Below are positions 17,901 through 24,935 of a stretch of 64,000 nt of DNA, piece after piece; position 1 is the first letter of the stretch, and every line of letters begins with the position of its first letter. The stretch lies in assembly GCA_900540475.1 (NCBI GenBank), contig UQGG01000005.1, positions 124,001 through 188,000 on the forward strand, read 5' to 3'. Below the pieces are notes generated by a model. It was not told where the DNA came from, did not search any database, and saw only the letters and a list, made by a program, of their open reading frames with translations. Made by a program: the position numbers and the translations under genes. The DNA comes from an uncultured Robinsoniella sp. (GTDB lineage: Bacteria; Bacillota; Clostridia; Lachnospirales; Lachnospiraceae).

Positions 17901-19419
17901 CAATGTAGTATTGAAGCCAAGCGACTACCAGAAGGATATGGTAGCTTCTCTTGCAGATCGTGCTGAGAAGGTACGTGACAGACGGGTGGAACCTAATATT
18001 GACAATATGCTGAAAATAACTAATGATGGTAGAAAACTGGCTCTTGATCAGAGATTAATTAACGATATTTTACCAGATGAAGAAAAATCCAAGTCGACAG
18101 CCTGCGTGAGGAATGCTTACAAAATATGGGAAGAAACAAAGGAGCAGAGATCAACACAGCTTATTTTTTGTGATTTATCCACTCCTAAAGGCAAAACTAA
18201 AGTAGAAGTAGATAACAAAATCTTAGATGCAGATATTTTCGAAAATGTGTATGTTGATGTTCGGAGAAAACTAATAGAAAAGGGGGTTCCAGTACAAGAG
18301 ATTGCTTTTATCCATGATGCAAATACGGAAATAAGAAAAGCGGAGCTGTTTGCAAAAGTGAGAAGCGGACAGGTTCGCTTTTTATTAGGTTCAACCCAGA
18401 AGATGGGAGCTGGAACGAATGTCCAAGATAAATTGATAGCCCTTCATCATTTAGATGTTCCCTGGCGTCCCTCTGACATTGAACAGCAGGAGGGCAGAAT
18501 TTTGAGGCAGGGGAATACTAACCCAAAGGTCAAGATTTTTCGTTATGTGACAGAAGGAACCTTCGACAGTTATTCCTGGCAGCTCATTGAGAATAAACAA
18601 AAATTCATCGGGCAGATTATGACCAGCAAATCGCCAGTGCGTTCCTGTGAAGACATTGATGAAGCTGCTTTGACTTATGCTGAGGTGAAAGCTTTGGCTA
18701 CAGGAAATCCCTATATTAAGGAGAAAATGGATTTAGATATACAGGTTTCAAAGCTAAAACTCTTAAAAGCAAACCATATCAGTCAGATATACAGTCTGGA
18801 GGATAATATTATAAAACATTACCCACAGGAGATTGCAGCTATGAAAGAACGGATTGCCGGGTATCAGGAGGATGTTAAAATTTATCAACAGAATAAACCG
18901 CTTGATACAGATATTTTCTCTATGACGATAGGCAATCGATGTTATACAGATAAAAAGGAAGCCGGATCCGCCATGATTTCCATGTGCCAGGAAATGAAGA
19001 CAGCAGGGATTGCCGTTACGATAGGGGAATATCAAGGTTTTAAGATGAGTGTTATCTTTGATACTATTTTCAATCGTTTTACAGTAAAACTAAAAGGGCA
19101 GCTGACCCATGAGACGGAAATCGGTACAGATGCATTGGGAAATATACAGAGATTAAACAATACACTGGAAGCGATGTGCAGTAGACAGTTTGATATAGAG
19201 CAAAAGTTAAGCAACGTAGAGAGGCAGCTATCGAATGCCAAATTGGAAGTCAAAAAACCTTTTGCTCAGGAAGATATCTTAAAGGAAAAAATGGCAAGGC
19301 TGTGTAAACTTAATGCTTTAATGGACATGGATAAAAAGGACACTTCGTTATGTGATAGTCAATTAGATGAAAACGAAGAAAACATAATAATTAAGAAAAA
19401 ACCGGGGTTAAAATTGTGA
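11914..19419 (+). CDS. Giant N6-adenine methylase / SNF2-like helicase of conjugative elements
   Basis: A 2501-residue protein of the LtrC/SNF2-methylase class found in large clostridial elements. The N-terminus (YPFQEQLLIHAQRPDATA, residue 34 on) is ArdC-like in style. A disordered Gly/Asp-rich linker at about 290-415 overlaps tnpV in another frame. Two related units follow (IDDILRTGSG, IDAKFRDGSN). The methylase domain has motif I ILEPAMGTGKF near 1018 and NVPFG near 1082 in place of NPPF. The helicase has Walker A CVGAGKT near 1686, DESH near 1850, GTPISNS near 1901 and QQEGRILRQG near 2190. It probably protects or remodels transferred DNA. Ribosome binding site ACGGAGG precedes ATG. Confidence 0.85.
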   Translation: MRKDNVISALAEATAKEVTRNKDSWKYYLNMASRLYKYPFQEQLLIHAQRPDATACASIEIWNNNMHCWVNKGAKGIALLDEGSYTGLKYVFDISDVHKAIRIGRFPNLWELGEQHKESVIKQLEKTYGSTDTEQTFEARLIEIANRIAEDCYEELVSDMEYVAEGSSLEELDLQNMGIRIRETLASSIAYTLISRCGTDMELYQEDFNFDYIHDFNSVETLSVIGGAVTDLSKPVLMVIGKAVKAYDKALSETESDRIKNPEKELANATNVYYNALKRKSKEPQVTTNNEPEKKEDGNEPDIRKEWRLSDSAAYERQGIGGRDKKIWKNAGEVSEGKPERGVLRNAVAREVKESPITDPGSGRGADGAASQPDADSRWSDRGTQSRQSDALGAENEQHTKGSGGDRAGGTDLQLNTEIIEPGSDKLPGLSFDNLEGPMYRQMSLFPSMEEQFGNIAALEAGMKHVMPEAFTIQNEQIDDILRTGSGHANSRKRIYAKYQQGKTQDEMKGFLKENYQTTGKGFIFNGEPVSTWFDEEGMRLGHGKSVLKNPLLFMDWEEIEKRVRSMVERGSYMSASEAYLIDESERSWIANHLYFFFRDGIGESPADLNIKNGNFPDSHAHLINMLADNNGIDTITRHMDNALEQIESGEKKLSLRSVVSIYELRGELDNLKADYRKFPQANTVEVLQEDFITQDEIDAKFRDGSNTQNGKFRIYEYFLENHSQKENIDFLKHEYGIGGSTNALIGSDSSYEDHDAKGIELKKGNIGNPYTKILLSWNVVEKRIRELVKNDCYLTGEGKEEYIEKYKVEQAEIAFRRAQKKLEQKKQENKKTDDSFSDIDTDKNRELQEKYGIVNEETAGKTDLENNLIQEKICDVVDTKLQSLPRIDKSGAVNYRILAEASHTSEVGKPFSPKEKFRQNVEAIHILEKIEGEHRIATPEEQKILAKYVGWGGLADAFDVNKANWHNEYQELKNLLSPDEYASARSSTLNAHYTSPVIIQSIYDAIGQMGFEKGNILEPAMGTGKFFGMLPEKMKDSRLYGVELDGITGRIAKQLYPNADIKITGFEQTEYPNDFFDVAVGNVPFGQYKVADRIYDKQNFLIHDYFFAKTLDKVRSGGIVAFVTSKGTMDKQSPTVRKYLAQRAELLGAVRLPNNAFKDNAGTEVTSDILFFKKRDRVIDLEPDWVYLAQNGDGIAMNDYFVEHPEMILGKMEMVSGPYGMEAACIPDLSIPLTEQLQKAVSRIEGRIEQMEFEELDEGLEEKSIPADPAVKNYSYTVVDDRVYYRENSMMKPVRLSDTMEQRVKELAGIRNCTQELIAFQLDEYPENMIQNKQTELNELYDAFSKKFGLINSRTNKRAFNEDSSYCLLCSLELLDDEGNFKGKADMFTKRTIKKQEVVTSVDTASEALAVSLSEKAKVDVTYMAELTGRSEEEVTKELTGIIFSNPVTDRWETADEYLSGNVREKLKIAKTFAENHLKYAVNVDSLEKVQLKELDASEIEVRIGATWIDTKYIEDFMRDTFQTPKYLFERNIVGIHYSDVTGQWNVKGKNSDRGNALVNMTYGTCRANAYRILEDSLNLRDTRIFDVVIEEGKEKRVLNKKETMLASQKQETIREAFKDWVFQEPERRKVLCKKYNEMFNSTRPREYDGSHLQFPGMTPDIILKPYQKNADAHMLYGNNTLLANCVGAGKTYEMIAAAMESKRLKLCQKSLFVVPNHITEQWASDFLRLYPGANILAATKKDFEPANRKKFCSRIATGDFDAVIIGHTQFEKIPLSRERQTAMIERQIEEIQMAIEVTKAEKGERYTIKQMEKTKKALCTKLSRLNDDIRKDNVVTFEQLGVDRLFVDESHNYKNLFLYTKMRNVAGIAQTEAQKSSDMFAKCQYLDEVTGGKGITFATGTPISNSMTELYTNMRYLQYNTLQRMGLGQFDSWAASFGETQTTIELAPEGTGYRAKTRFAKFFNLPELISLFKECADIQTSDMLKLPIPKAEYINVVLKPSDYQKDMVASLADRAEKVRDRRVEPNIDNMLKITNDGRKLALDQRLINDILPDEEKSKSTACVRNAYKIWEETKEQRSTQLIFCDLSTPKGKTKVEVDNKILDADIFENVYVDVRRKLIEKGVPVQEIAFIHDANTEIRKAELFAKVRSGQVRFLLGSTQKMGAGTNVQDKLIALHHLDVPWRPSDIEQQEGRILRQGNTNPKVKIFRYVTEGTFDSYSWQLIENKQKFIGQIMTSKSPVRSCEDIDEAALTYAEVKALATGNPYIKEKMDLDIQVSKLKLLKANHISQIYSLEDNIIKHYPQEIAAMKERIAGYQEDVKIYQQNKPLDTDIFSMTIGNRCYTDKKEAGSAMISMCQEMKTAGIAVTIGEYQGFKMSVIFDTIFNRFTVKLKGQLTHETEIGTDALGNIQRLNNTLEAMCSRQFDIEQKLSNVERQLSNAKLEVKKPFAQEDILKEKMARLCKLNALMDMDKKDTSLCDSQLDENEENIIIKKKPGLKL
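12809..13159 (+). CDS. tnpV: TnpV family protein, encoded inside the giant gene in another frame
   Basis: The +1-shifted frame encodes a 116-residue protein with the full TnpV signature: a TYEKNGDYLIPQL start, KYGKMREKYLKENRSGVY, LLLRGKL-like SGMLLRGKLKSHLL, and the ending AANQMLWVQKMNNIRKAAEE. I chose the ATG at 12809 because AAGGAGG lies six bases upstream, which is close to an ideal Shine-Dalgarno. An intrinsic terminator follows the stop after 17 bases. TnpV proteins accompany transposons and conjugative elements; their function is unclear. The giant ORF runs through this stretch as a Gly/Asp/Arg-rich linker with no recognisable fold. The region therefore appears to be dual coding. Confidence 0.8.
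   Translation: MNLTYEKNGDYLIPQLTRDKESEGEIRKYGKMREKYLKENRSGVYSGMLLRGKLKSHLLQIQDQAEERMELLLSQMQIADGVTEELKAANQMLWVQKMNNIRKAAEEIVLEELIYS
13177..13209 (+). terminator. Intrinsic terminator inside the giant gene, just after tnpV
   Basis: Perfect 8-bp stem CCGGGCAG (13177-13184) / CTGCCCGG (13192-13199) with a TGATAAA loop, followed by TCTTTCTTTT. It lies 17 bases after the tnpV stop. Because it is inside the coding sequence of the methylase/helicase, it could reduce full-length transcription unless ribosomes translating the large frame prevent the hairpin forming. Confidence 0.7.
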
Positions 19420-19458
19420 TTGATTGCATATAAAACTTTTGCAAAAGCTGTTTTTTAA

Positions 19459-19484
19459 GTAACCAAAAGTAACCAAAAGTAACC
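19459..19484 (+). repeat. Short tandem repeat GTAACCAAAA
   Basis: GTAACCAAAA occurs twice followed by a partial third copy (GTAACC) in the 164-base gap between the giant gene and the first pilin gene. It may be a binding site upstream of the pilus operon. Apart from this and a small CTTTTGCAAAAG palindrome I see nothing else in the gap. Confidence 0.5.
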
Positions 19485-19583
19485 TGTTTTTTTTATGTAT
19501 TGAGGTTTAATATATATATAAGCAGCCAAGATATATTATCGGGCAGCGTAAATAAAGATAAAAATATGGAAGGGAGGAATAAC

Positions 19584-19763
19584 ATGAAAGAGTTTATTGG
19601 CGAATATGGACTAATTATTGTATCAGTAATTATTATCTTACTCCTGGTTTTGCTTGCAACACCATTAGGACAATATTTGGGAAATGCGATTGTAGCTACA
19701 GTAACAAATTTCATTACAGAATCTGGGATTACTAGCCCGCCAACAATTACCGTGCCATGGTAA
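19584..19763 (+). CDS. Leaderless Flp-like pilin
   Basis: A 59-residue protein that starts at ATG 19584 with GGGAGGA seven bases upstream; longer in-frame starts lack such a site. Its N-terminus MKEFIGEYGLIIVSVIIILL contains the EYGLI motif of Flp (type IVb) pilins, but the usual positively charged leader of 10 or more residues is missing, so E7 and Y8 sit almost at the very start. One membrane helix (about 10-30) is followed by a short polar tail. Three more small proteins in this cluster share the E-Y/H-G at residues 7-9. It is the first gene of a Tad-like operon and is separated from the ATPase gene by a hairpin, consistent with higher expression of the major pilin. Confidence 0.65.
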   Translation: MKEFIGEYGLIIVSVIIILLLVLLATPLGQYLGNAIVATVTNFITESGITSPPTITVPW

Positions 19764-19896
19764 GCGTTCGAGAAATCAATCATCTTTTGGGATGAACATA
19801 GAAATTACAACTTTCTGCAGCTTAGGCAGTTAGAACAAAATAATTAAACATAAACATTTGCCAAATTTTTTTAATCAGTGTAAATAATTCAAATTT

Positions 19897-19930
19897 TAAA
19901 GCCTCCAATGTGACTCATATGGGGGCTTTA
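19897..19930 (+). promoter_or_regulatory. Hairpin between the pilin and tadA-like genes
   Basis: TAAAGCCTCCA (19897-19907) pairs with TGGGGGCTTTA (19920-19930), an 11-bp stem with one G-T pair. There is no T tract after it, so it is more likely an mRNA-stabilising or attenuating hairpin that favours the upstream pilin gene than a full terminator. Confidence 0.5.
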
Positions 19931-19951
19931 ACTATAGTAGGGAGGAACATA

Positions 19952-21013
19952 ATGGAAGAAAATAATATTTGGTTATTTAAGGATGAGAATTACGGTCCTT
20001 TTTTAGAATATGTAAAGGATAAGTTTGTAACGGACATTAATTATAATGGCAGAGACACTTGGATAGACCATTTGGAAAAGGGGCGCTACAAAGCGGATAT
20101 AGAGGTTACGGCAGATTTTATAAACCAATTTAGTGCCCGCCTGGCTAATGCTGTCAGCGCTAATTTTAATAAGAATGACAATCTATTAGAGGCAGAAACG
20201 AATACGCTGCGGATATCAATTTTACATGAAAGTGTAACAAATACAGGGCGGTCAATTTCCATTCGAAAAACAGAACCGATCCGCCGGTTAGATGAAAAAT
20301 TAATGAAGGACACAAATTATTGTACAGAAGAGATTTTGGTGTTCCTGGAAAATGCAGTAAAGGCACATTTAAATTTTATTATGTGTGGATTGCCGGGATC
20401 TGGAAAGACGGAACTACTTAAATACTTAACAAAATTTATACCAGACAATGAAAGAGTTATTACGGTAGAGGATAATCTGGAGATCCACTATTCGGATATT
20501 AATCCACAAAAAGATTGTGTAGAGATGAAAGTCAATGAGAAATTCTTTAATTATACCAAAGCAATTAAAACGTGTGTGCGACAATATCCGGAATGGATTA
20601 TGCTTTCTGAAGCAAGATCGGTGGAAGTTAATTATCTGCTAGAAGCGTTAAGTGTGGGAACTCACTGCCTAACGACTCTACATACAGACGATGTGAGAAA
20701 TATTCCAGATCGGATACAAAACATGATGCAGGATGCTTTTGCTGCTTCACGAAGAGAAAACGATATTTATTCTTTTGTAGACATAGGAATTTTGTTGAAT
20801 AAAAAAGTCAATCATATGGGGGTAATTCGTAGATATATCGATCAAATATGTGTATTTGACAGGGATAAGCAGGATGGAGGAAATAACATTGTTATGCTTG
20901 TCCAGGACGGTAAAATAATCAATCAGAAACTTCCGGCAAATATATCAAGAAAATTTCTTAGACGAAATATAGAAAATCCATTCTTGCGAGGGGGATATGA
21001 AAAATGGGATTAG
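19952..21013 (+). CDS. tadA: Tad/CpaF-type secretion ATPase
   Basis: A 353-residue protein. The ATG at 19952 has GGGAGGA nine bases upstream; the earlier in-frame ATG at 19910 does not. It has Walker A GLPGSGKTELLKYL (about 145), a degenerate Walker B WIMLSEAR (about 210), and the His box GTHCLTTLHTDD (about 228), in the order of CpaF/TadA hexameric ATPases that power pilus assembly. It is shorter than typical CpaF (about 430-480). It overlaps the following membrane gene by 10 bases. It could drive the pilin-like proteins encoded around it. Confidence 0.85.
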   Translation: MEENNIWLFKDENYGPFLEYVKDKFVTDINYNGRDTWIDHLEKGRYKADIEVTADFINQFSARLANAVSANFNKNDNLLEAETNTLRISILHESVTNTGRSISIRKTEPIRRLDEKLMKDTNYCTEEILVFLENAVKAHLNFIMCGLPGSGKTELLKYLTKFIPDNERVITVEDNLEIHYSDINPQKDCVEMKVNEKFFNYTKAIKTCVRQYPEWIMLSEARSVEVNYLLEALSVGTHCLTTLHTDDVRNIPDRIQNMMQDAFAASRRENDIYSFVDIGILLNKKVNHMGVIRRYIDQICVFDRDKQDGGNNIVMLVQDGKIINQKLPANISRKFLRRNIENPFLRGGYEKWD

Positions 21014-22551
21014 AAAAAAAAGAAGGAAATAAGAAGAATGCAACAGAGATAGAAAAAAGAAAATCCAAAAAACAGAGCATGTTCATGTATTTGAATCCCA
21101 AGAATCTGGTAAAAGAAGTAAACCGGTATGGTTATCATTTTTCGCTTATGGGATTTTGGAAGTTTTATATTCTGGCATTTATAGCAGTTATTCTAGTATC
21201 GTTGCTTTATGGGCTTCAATTACCATACGTATTGGTCATAGTGTTGTTTTCTTTATTTATATCGCCTTTTATTATCCTCAATACCTATAAAAACATGTAC
21301 GAACAAAAGCGGTTTCTGGATGTAACCAGCTATCTGGAACAGCTTCTGTATTCATTTCGTAAAGTCCCCAAAATATTAAACTCCCAGGAAGACACATTAG
21401 CAGTCTTTCCGGAAGGCAAAATGAATGAAATGATTTTGCAGACGATGAACAATATTCAAACTAAGCCCATAGAAGAAGGAACGGATATTTATCATAATGC
21501 TTTTAAAGAAATGGAAGAACATTACGGATGCCGTAGAATGAAGCAGATACATGATTTTTTAATTAAAGTTGAGGATGTTGGAGGAGACTTCAATAAAGCA
21601 ATTGATATACTTCTGGAAGATCGACGTCTGTGGATTGAACGAGTATATGAGTTAGAGGCAGAAAGAAAGAATCTTAAAGTAAAGATTATTATTTCATTGG
21701 CATTATCATTTTTGATTTGTGGATTAACAATGTTGATGTTACCAAAGGATTTTAATACTTTGCAGAATGCTCTTTCCCAATTTGCAACTACTACTTTGAT
21801 AATCAGCAACATTGCGATTTATTACTTCGCACAAAAAAAATTGGGAGCAGATTGGCTAAATGATTTATATGAAAATACAAATGAAATAGAAAGACACTAT
21901 AATACGGTGGTGAACTGGGATGCAAAGAAAGAGAGAAAAAAATCACTAATAAAAGTTGCGATTGGAGGTATTATATGCGCCATTGGAATAATGCTGATAT
22001 CTATGCCAGTGATTGTGATAGGAGGAATCGTAGTCTTGTTTTCTTTCATGCAGCCCTCATTAAAATTAAAGACATCGAAAAAAAGAATACTACGTGAAAT
22101 AGATAAAGCTTTTCCCATTTGGATTATGGAACTTTCCTTATTGCTGCAGACAGATAATCCGCAAGTATCGTTAACAAAATCTGTTGAAAAAGCTCCTTTT
22201 GTTTTACAAAAAGATTTATCAAAATTAGTAGATAATATTGAAAAAAATCCAGCGGATATTAAACCATATATTTCGTTTATGCCAGAATTTGACCTCCCTG
22301 ATGTACAGTCGGCATTAAGAATGCTTTATTCCATGTCAGAAACCGGGGTTAAAGATGCAGAAGAACAAATAATGTTTTTAGTTGAACGAAATAACCGTTT
22401 ACTAGATAAATCAGAAAGAATGTCTAATGAAGATAGTATAGCTGGTATTGGACTGTTTACGCTAATACCGATGGTTACAGGGTCTATCAAAATGATGGTT
22501 GATTTAGGAGTCTTCTTAATATCACTCCTCAATATGACACAGAATATGTAA
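21004..22551 (+). CDS. TadB/TadC-like inner-membrane platform protein, two units in one chain
   Basis: A 515-residue protein with membrane segments near residues 51-68, 73-95, 228-247, 255-275, 316-350 and 478-500. The cytoplasmic stretch at about 100-225 (FLDVTSYLEQLLYSFRKVPK ... VEDVGGDFNKAIDILLEDR) resembles a T2SF/TadB domain. A second soluble stretch at about 360-475 (IDKAFPIWIMELSLLLQTDN ... SETGVKDAEEQI) resembles TadC. Tad systems usually encode two separate proteins, so a single chain is noteworthy. It is translationally coupled to the ATPase gene and would form the platform on which the pilins are assembled. Confidence 0.7.
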   Translation: MGLEKKEGNKKNATEIEKRKSKKQSMFMYLNPKNLVKEVNRYGYHFSLMGFWKFYILAFIAVILVSLLYGLQLPYVLVIVLFSLFISPFIILNTYKNMYEQKRFLDVTSYLEQLLYSFRKVPKILNSQEDTLAVFPEGKMNEMILQTMNNIQTKPIEEGTDIYHNAFKEMEEHYGCRRMKQIHDFLIKVEDVGGDFNKAIDILLEDRRLWIERVYELEAERKNLKVKIIISLALSFLICGLTMLMLPKDFNTLQNALSQFATTTLIISNIAIYYFAQKKLGADWLNDLYENTNEIERHYNTVVNWDAKKERKKSLIKVAIGGIICAIGIMLISMPVIVIGGIVVLFSFMQPSLKLKTSKKRILREIDKAFPIWIMELSLLLQTDNPQVSLTKSVEKAPFVLQKDLSKLVDNIEKNPADIKPYISFMPEFDLPDVQSALRMLYSMSETGVKDAEEQIMFLVERNNRLLDKSERMSNEDSIAGIGLFTLIPMVTGSIKMMVDLGVFLISLLNMTQNM

Positions 22552-22577
22552 AAAAATGTAAAGATAGGGGGATATGC

Positions 22578-22724
22578 GTGAAAGGTATAATGGAAGAATA
22601 TGGATATTTGATAATAGCAGTCCTTGTAGGAATAGTTGTTTTGCTATTTTTGTTCAGTGGATTAAAGTCGAATGGATTCTTAGAAGTGTTAGCCAGAGTC
22701 TTCTCAAGATCAACTTTAGGATAG
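22578..22724 (+). CDS. Small leaderless pilin-like protein
   Basis: A 48-residue protein that starts at GTG 22578, ten bases after a GGGGGA ribosome binding site. Its N-terminus, MKGIMEEYGYLIIAVLVGIV, has E7-Y8-G9 aligned exactly with the first pilin of the cluster, followed by one membrane helix and a basic tail (VLARVFSRSTLG). The next gene starts 12 bases later with its own AGGAGG. It is a probable minor pilin of the Tad-like system. Confidence 0.65.
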   Translation: MKGIMEEYGYLIIAVLVGIVVLLFLFSGLKSNGFLEVLARVFSRSTLG

Positions 22725-22736
22725 GAGGTATTAAAA

Positions 22737-23858
22737 TTGAAAACCTTTATAGAAGAACATGGAAAAATACTCATAATATCTGTGATTGGGCTTTTATGCT
22801 TTACGATCCTCTTTTTTAGCGGAGCATTTATGGACATGATCGATAATTTAAAACCAGCTAATCCAGATGTTCGTAATGAAGCTACGAAAAACCATTTAAC
22901 AAATCTTGCAAGCAGAGCTAAACCCAAGTTTGTCTTCCGGGACCCACAGCTACAGCTGGGAGATAGCATAGAGATAAAAGAGCTGATCCTTGAAGTAAAA
23001 GACGCGGATGGAAACGACTTAAAAGACAAGGTAGAGTATTATCAAGAAGATGGCAGGAAAGTAAATGCAGATTTTCAGATTAAAGCGTATACGATGGAGG
23101 AACAAAAGTACCGTTTTTATGTGGAGGATAGTAAAGGCATATATGCGGATAAAAAGTTTGCAATTATTATAAATAATACAAATGATGATATAAATGATGC
23201 AGCAAAATATGAAATGGAATGGGACATAGGGGTAAATCCTGGCAGTGTAGCTGCAAAGATATTTACATATGAAGAAAATGGAATTAAAAAAACGATATTG
23301 TATATTACAGGTAATGGAAAAACAATGTCTTACCAATATGGAAGGCCTCCATGGACAAGGGACGGATATAATACTTCAATTACAGAGTGTATATTTGATT
23401 CTAATGTAATAACGGAAGATCTGTCAAATTGGTTTAAGGATTTTATAAAATTGGAAAAAGTACCGGAGTTTTTTTTGGAAAATGGAATAAAAAACATGTC
23501 CAGTACGTTTGAAAATTGTACTCTATTGAAAAGTGGATATATACCAGTAGGTGTAACCAATATAAGCGGTATTTATAAAGGTTGTACAAAGATAAAGACT
23601 ATGTCAGCTATACCGTCTACGGTAGATCGTATGAGTGAAGCCTTTTATGGTTGTGTAATGTTACGTGGAAATCTTGTGATAAACGCATATCCATCCGAAT
23701 ATAACAATTGCTTTTACAAAGTGGCAAGTCAGACAAACGGTATTTCATTAAAAGTTTATAACTCTACAATTTTAAATGAATTTACGGTGAAACAAATGGT
23801 AAATGAAGCATTGTCTGATGAAGATACAAATATCATTTATCTTGGCCAAAAGGATTAG
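22737..23858 (+). CDS. Pilin-like anchor with a leucine-rich (BspA/DUF285-like) adhesive region
   Basis: A 373-residue protein that starts at TTG with AGGAGG eight bases upstream. The N-terminus MKTFIEEHGKILIISVIGLL repeats the pilin pattern (E7-H8-G9) and one membrane helix. Residues about 55-150 look like an Ig-like beta domain. Residues about 235-330 contain repeats of the form MSSTFENCTLLKSG and MSEAFYGCVMLRG, which resemble BspA/DUF285 leucine-rich repeats. It is likely a minor pilin or pilus-tip adhesin that is assembled or exported by the neighbouring Tad-like machinery. Confidence 0.65.
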   Translation: MKTFIEEHGKILIISVIGLLCFTILFFSGAFMDMIDNLKPANPDVRNEATKNHLTNLASRAKPKFVFRDPQLQLGDSIEIKELILEVKDADGNDLKDKVEYYQEDGRKVNADFQIKAYTMEEQKYRFYVEDSKGIYADKKFAIIINNTNDDINDAAKYEMEWDIGVNPGSVAAKIFTYEENGIKKTILYITGNGKTMSYQYGRPPWTRDGYNTSITECIFDSNVITEDLSNWFKDFIKLEKVPEFFLENGIKNMSSTFENCTLLKSGYIPVGVTNISGIYKGCTKIKTMSAIPSTVDRMSEAFYGCVMLRGNLVINAYPSEYNNCFYKVASQTNGISLKVYNSTILNEFTVKQMVNEALSDEDTNIIYLGQKD

Positions 23859-23868
23859 AGGTGGGTGT

Positions 23869-23973
23869 ATGAAGGAAATGTTCGAAGAATACGGACAAAC
23901 AATTGCTATAATATTAATAGGCTTATGCCTTGTTAGAGTTTTGCTTGCTATTCTGCAGGCATTATCATTTTAG
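23869..23973 (+). CDS. Very small leaderless pilin-like protein
   Basis: A 34-residue protein, ATG at 23869, preceded by AGAGGTGGGTGT. MKEMFEEYGQTIAIILIGLC shows the same E7-Y8-G9 and membrane helix as the other pilin-like proteins. It ends 14 bases before the next gene. Such a short product consists of little more than the pilin N-terminal helix. Confidence 0.6.
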   Translation: MKEMFEEYGQTIAIILIGLCLVRVLLAILQALSF

Positions 23974-23987
23974 AGAGGAGAGAAATT

Positions 23988-24323
23988 ATGAAAGGAACAA
24001 TAGAATTCTTTCTTATCATCATAGTGTTTGCATTACTCGCGCTTGCCGGGACCGGATATATTACTGCTTCAATTAATACAGCGAATGCTAGAGATTACCA
24101 TGCATCTGTCATAAACGAAGTGGAGGCCAGTAACTTTAATTCGGAAGTCATAGAGAGCTTATATCAGGATGCAGCAAATAAGGGATATACATTAGAGCCT
24201 ATAATCCCTGAAGAAATTGAAAATCATAAAAAAGTAGCAGAAGTAATATTAAATTACACATATGATATCGGTATTTTAAACATTACAGGTGAACAACACA
24301 GCATTCGAGGATATGCGAGATAG
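23988..24323 (+). CDS. Minor pilin-like / TadE-like membrane-anchored protein
   Basis: A 111-residue protein with ribosome binding site AGAGAGGAG and an N-terminal hydrophobic segment directly after the start (MKGTIEFFLIIIVFALLALAG). The remainder (residues 30-111) is a soluble alpha/beta domain. E6 falls one position before the glutamate of the other pilin-like proteins. The layout matches TadE-like or minor pilins. It lies between two other single-helix proteins in the same operon. Confidence 0.6.
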   Translation: MKGTIEFFLIIIVFALLALAGTGYITASINTANARDYHASVINEVEASNFNSEVIESLYQDAANKGYTLEPIIPEEIENHKKVAEVILNYTYDIGILNITGEQHSIRGYAR

Positions 24324-24335
24324 GGGGGATGATTT

Positions 24336-24926
24336 TTGAAAGATGGAGTTACAGCATTTATATCCATATTAATTTTAGTTTTAGTGGGTTTAACAATATT
24401 TACGGTGTCTGGTCGTAATATAAGAAAGTCAGAGTTGGATAAAAGCTTAACAAATGCAATAGAGCAGACAATGGAAGTGATATATTTAGAAAAATCATAT
24501 ACCGTAGCAAATAAAGATGAACTTGCAGCCGATCTAACTGGAAATCTATTAACTCAGCTTTCCAGTGATTCCGATATCGAGATAAAAATATTAAATATTG
24601 ATTTTGTGAATGGCTGCCTAGATATACAAGCGATTGAAAAATTTACGTATTTTACTGGAAAAGAAGGTATTATAGAAATCCGAAAAACTGTCATATATGA
24701 GCAGTACAATGATCCAAATGATAGATTTTACGAGGTTAGATTCTTAAATAAAGATGGAACGCTATTTCGACAGATACAGGTTTATAATGAAGGACGATTG
24801 ACTGCTCCTAGTCCTGGTCCTGCAAATCTGATACGCTGGGAGCTAGTTGATAATGCTGAGTGGGATGGGAATTTTAGTAAAATAATTGTAACTCGGAATT
24901 TAACTTTTAAAGCAGTGTGTAATTAG
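24336..24926 (+). CDS. Membrane-anchored minor pilin-like protein
   Basis: A 196-residue protein with a TTG start preceded by AGGGGGGAT. The N-terminus MKDGVTAFISILILVLVGLT forms one membrane helix, followed by an extracellular-type domain with an alternating beta pattern (ILNIDFVNGCLDIQAIEKF). There is no leader and no E-Y-G motif. It resembles TadF-like minor pseudopilins by layout only. It lies 9 bases before the giant surface protein gene in the same operon. Confidence 0.55.
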   Translation: MKDGVTAFISILILVLVGLTIFTVSGRNIRKSELDKSLTNAIEQTMEVIYLEKSYTVANKDELAADLTGNLLTQLSSDSDIEIKILNIDFVNGCLDIQAIEKFTYFTGKEGIIEIRKTVIYEQYNDPNDRFYEVRFLNKDGTLFRQIQVYNEGRLTAPSPGPANLIRWELVDNAEWDGNFSKIIVTRNLTFKAVCN

Positions 24927-24935
24927 GAGGAGCCT

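Noticed and set aside
22574..22819. 81-residue frame starting at 22574
   Set aside because: It is another frame over the 48-residue pilin-like gene at 22578 and the start of the next gene. The 22578 frame has the better ribosome binding site and the conserved pilin start.
9036..24926. A complete VirB-type type IV secretion system
   Set aside because: Relaxase and VirD4 are present but no VirB4, VirB6 or CHAP/NlpC protein is encoded in the window. They may lie upstream of topB, so absence from the element cannot be claimed.
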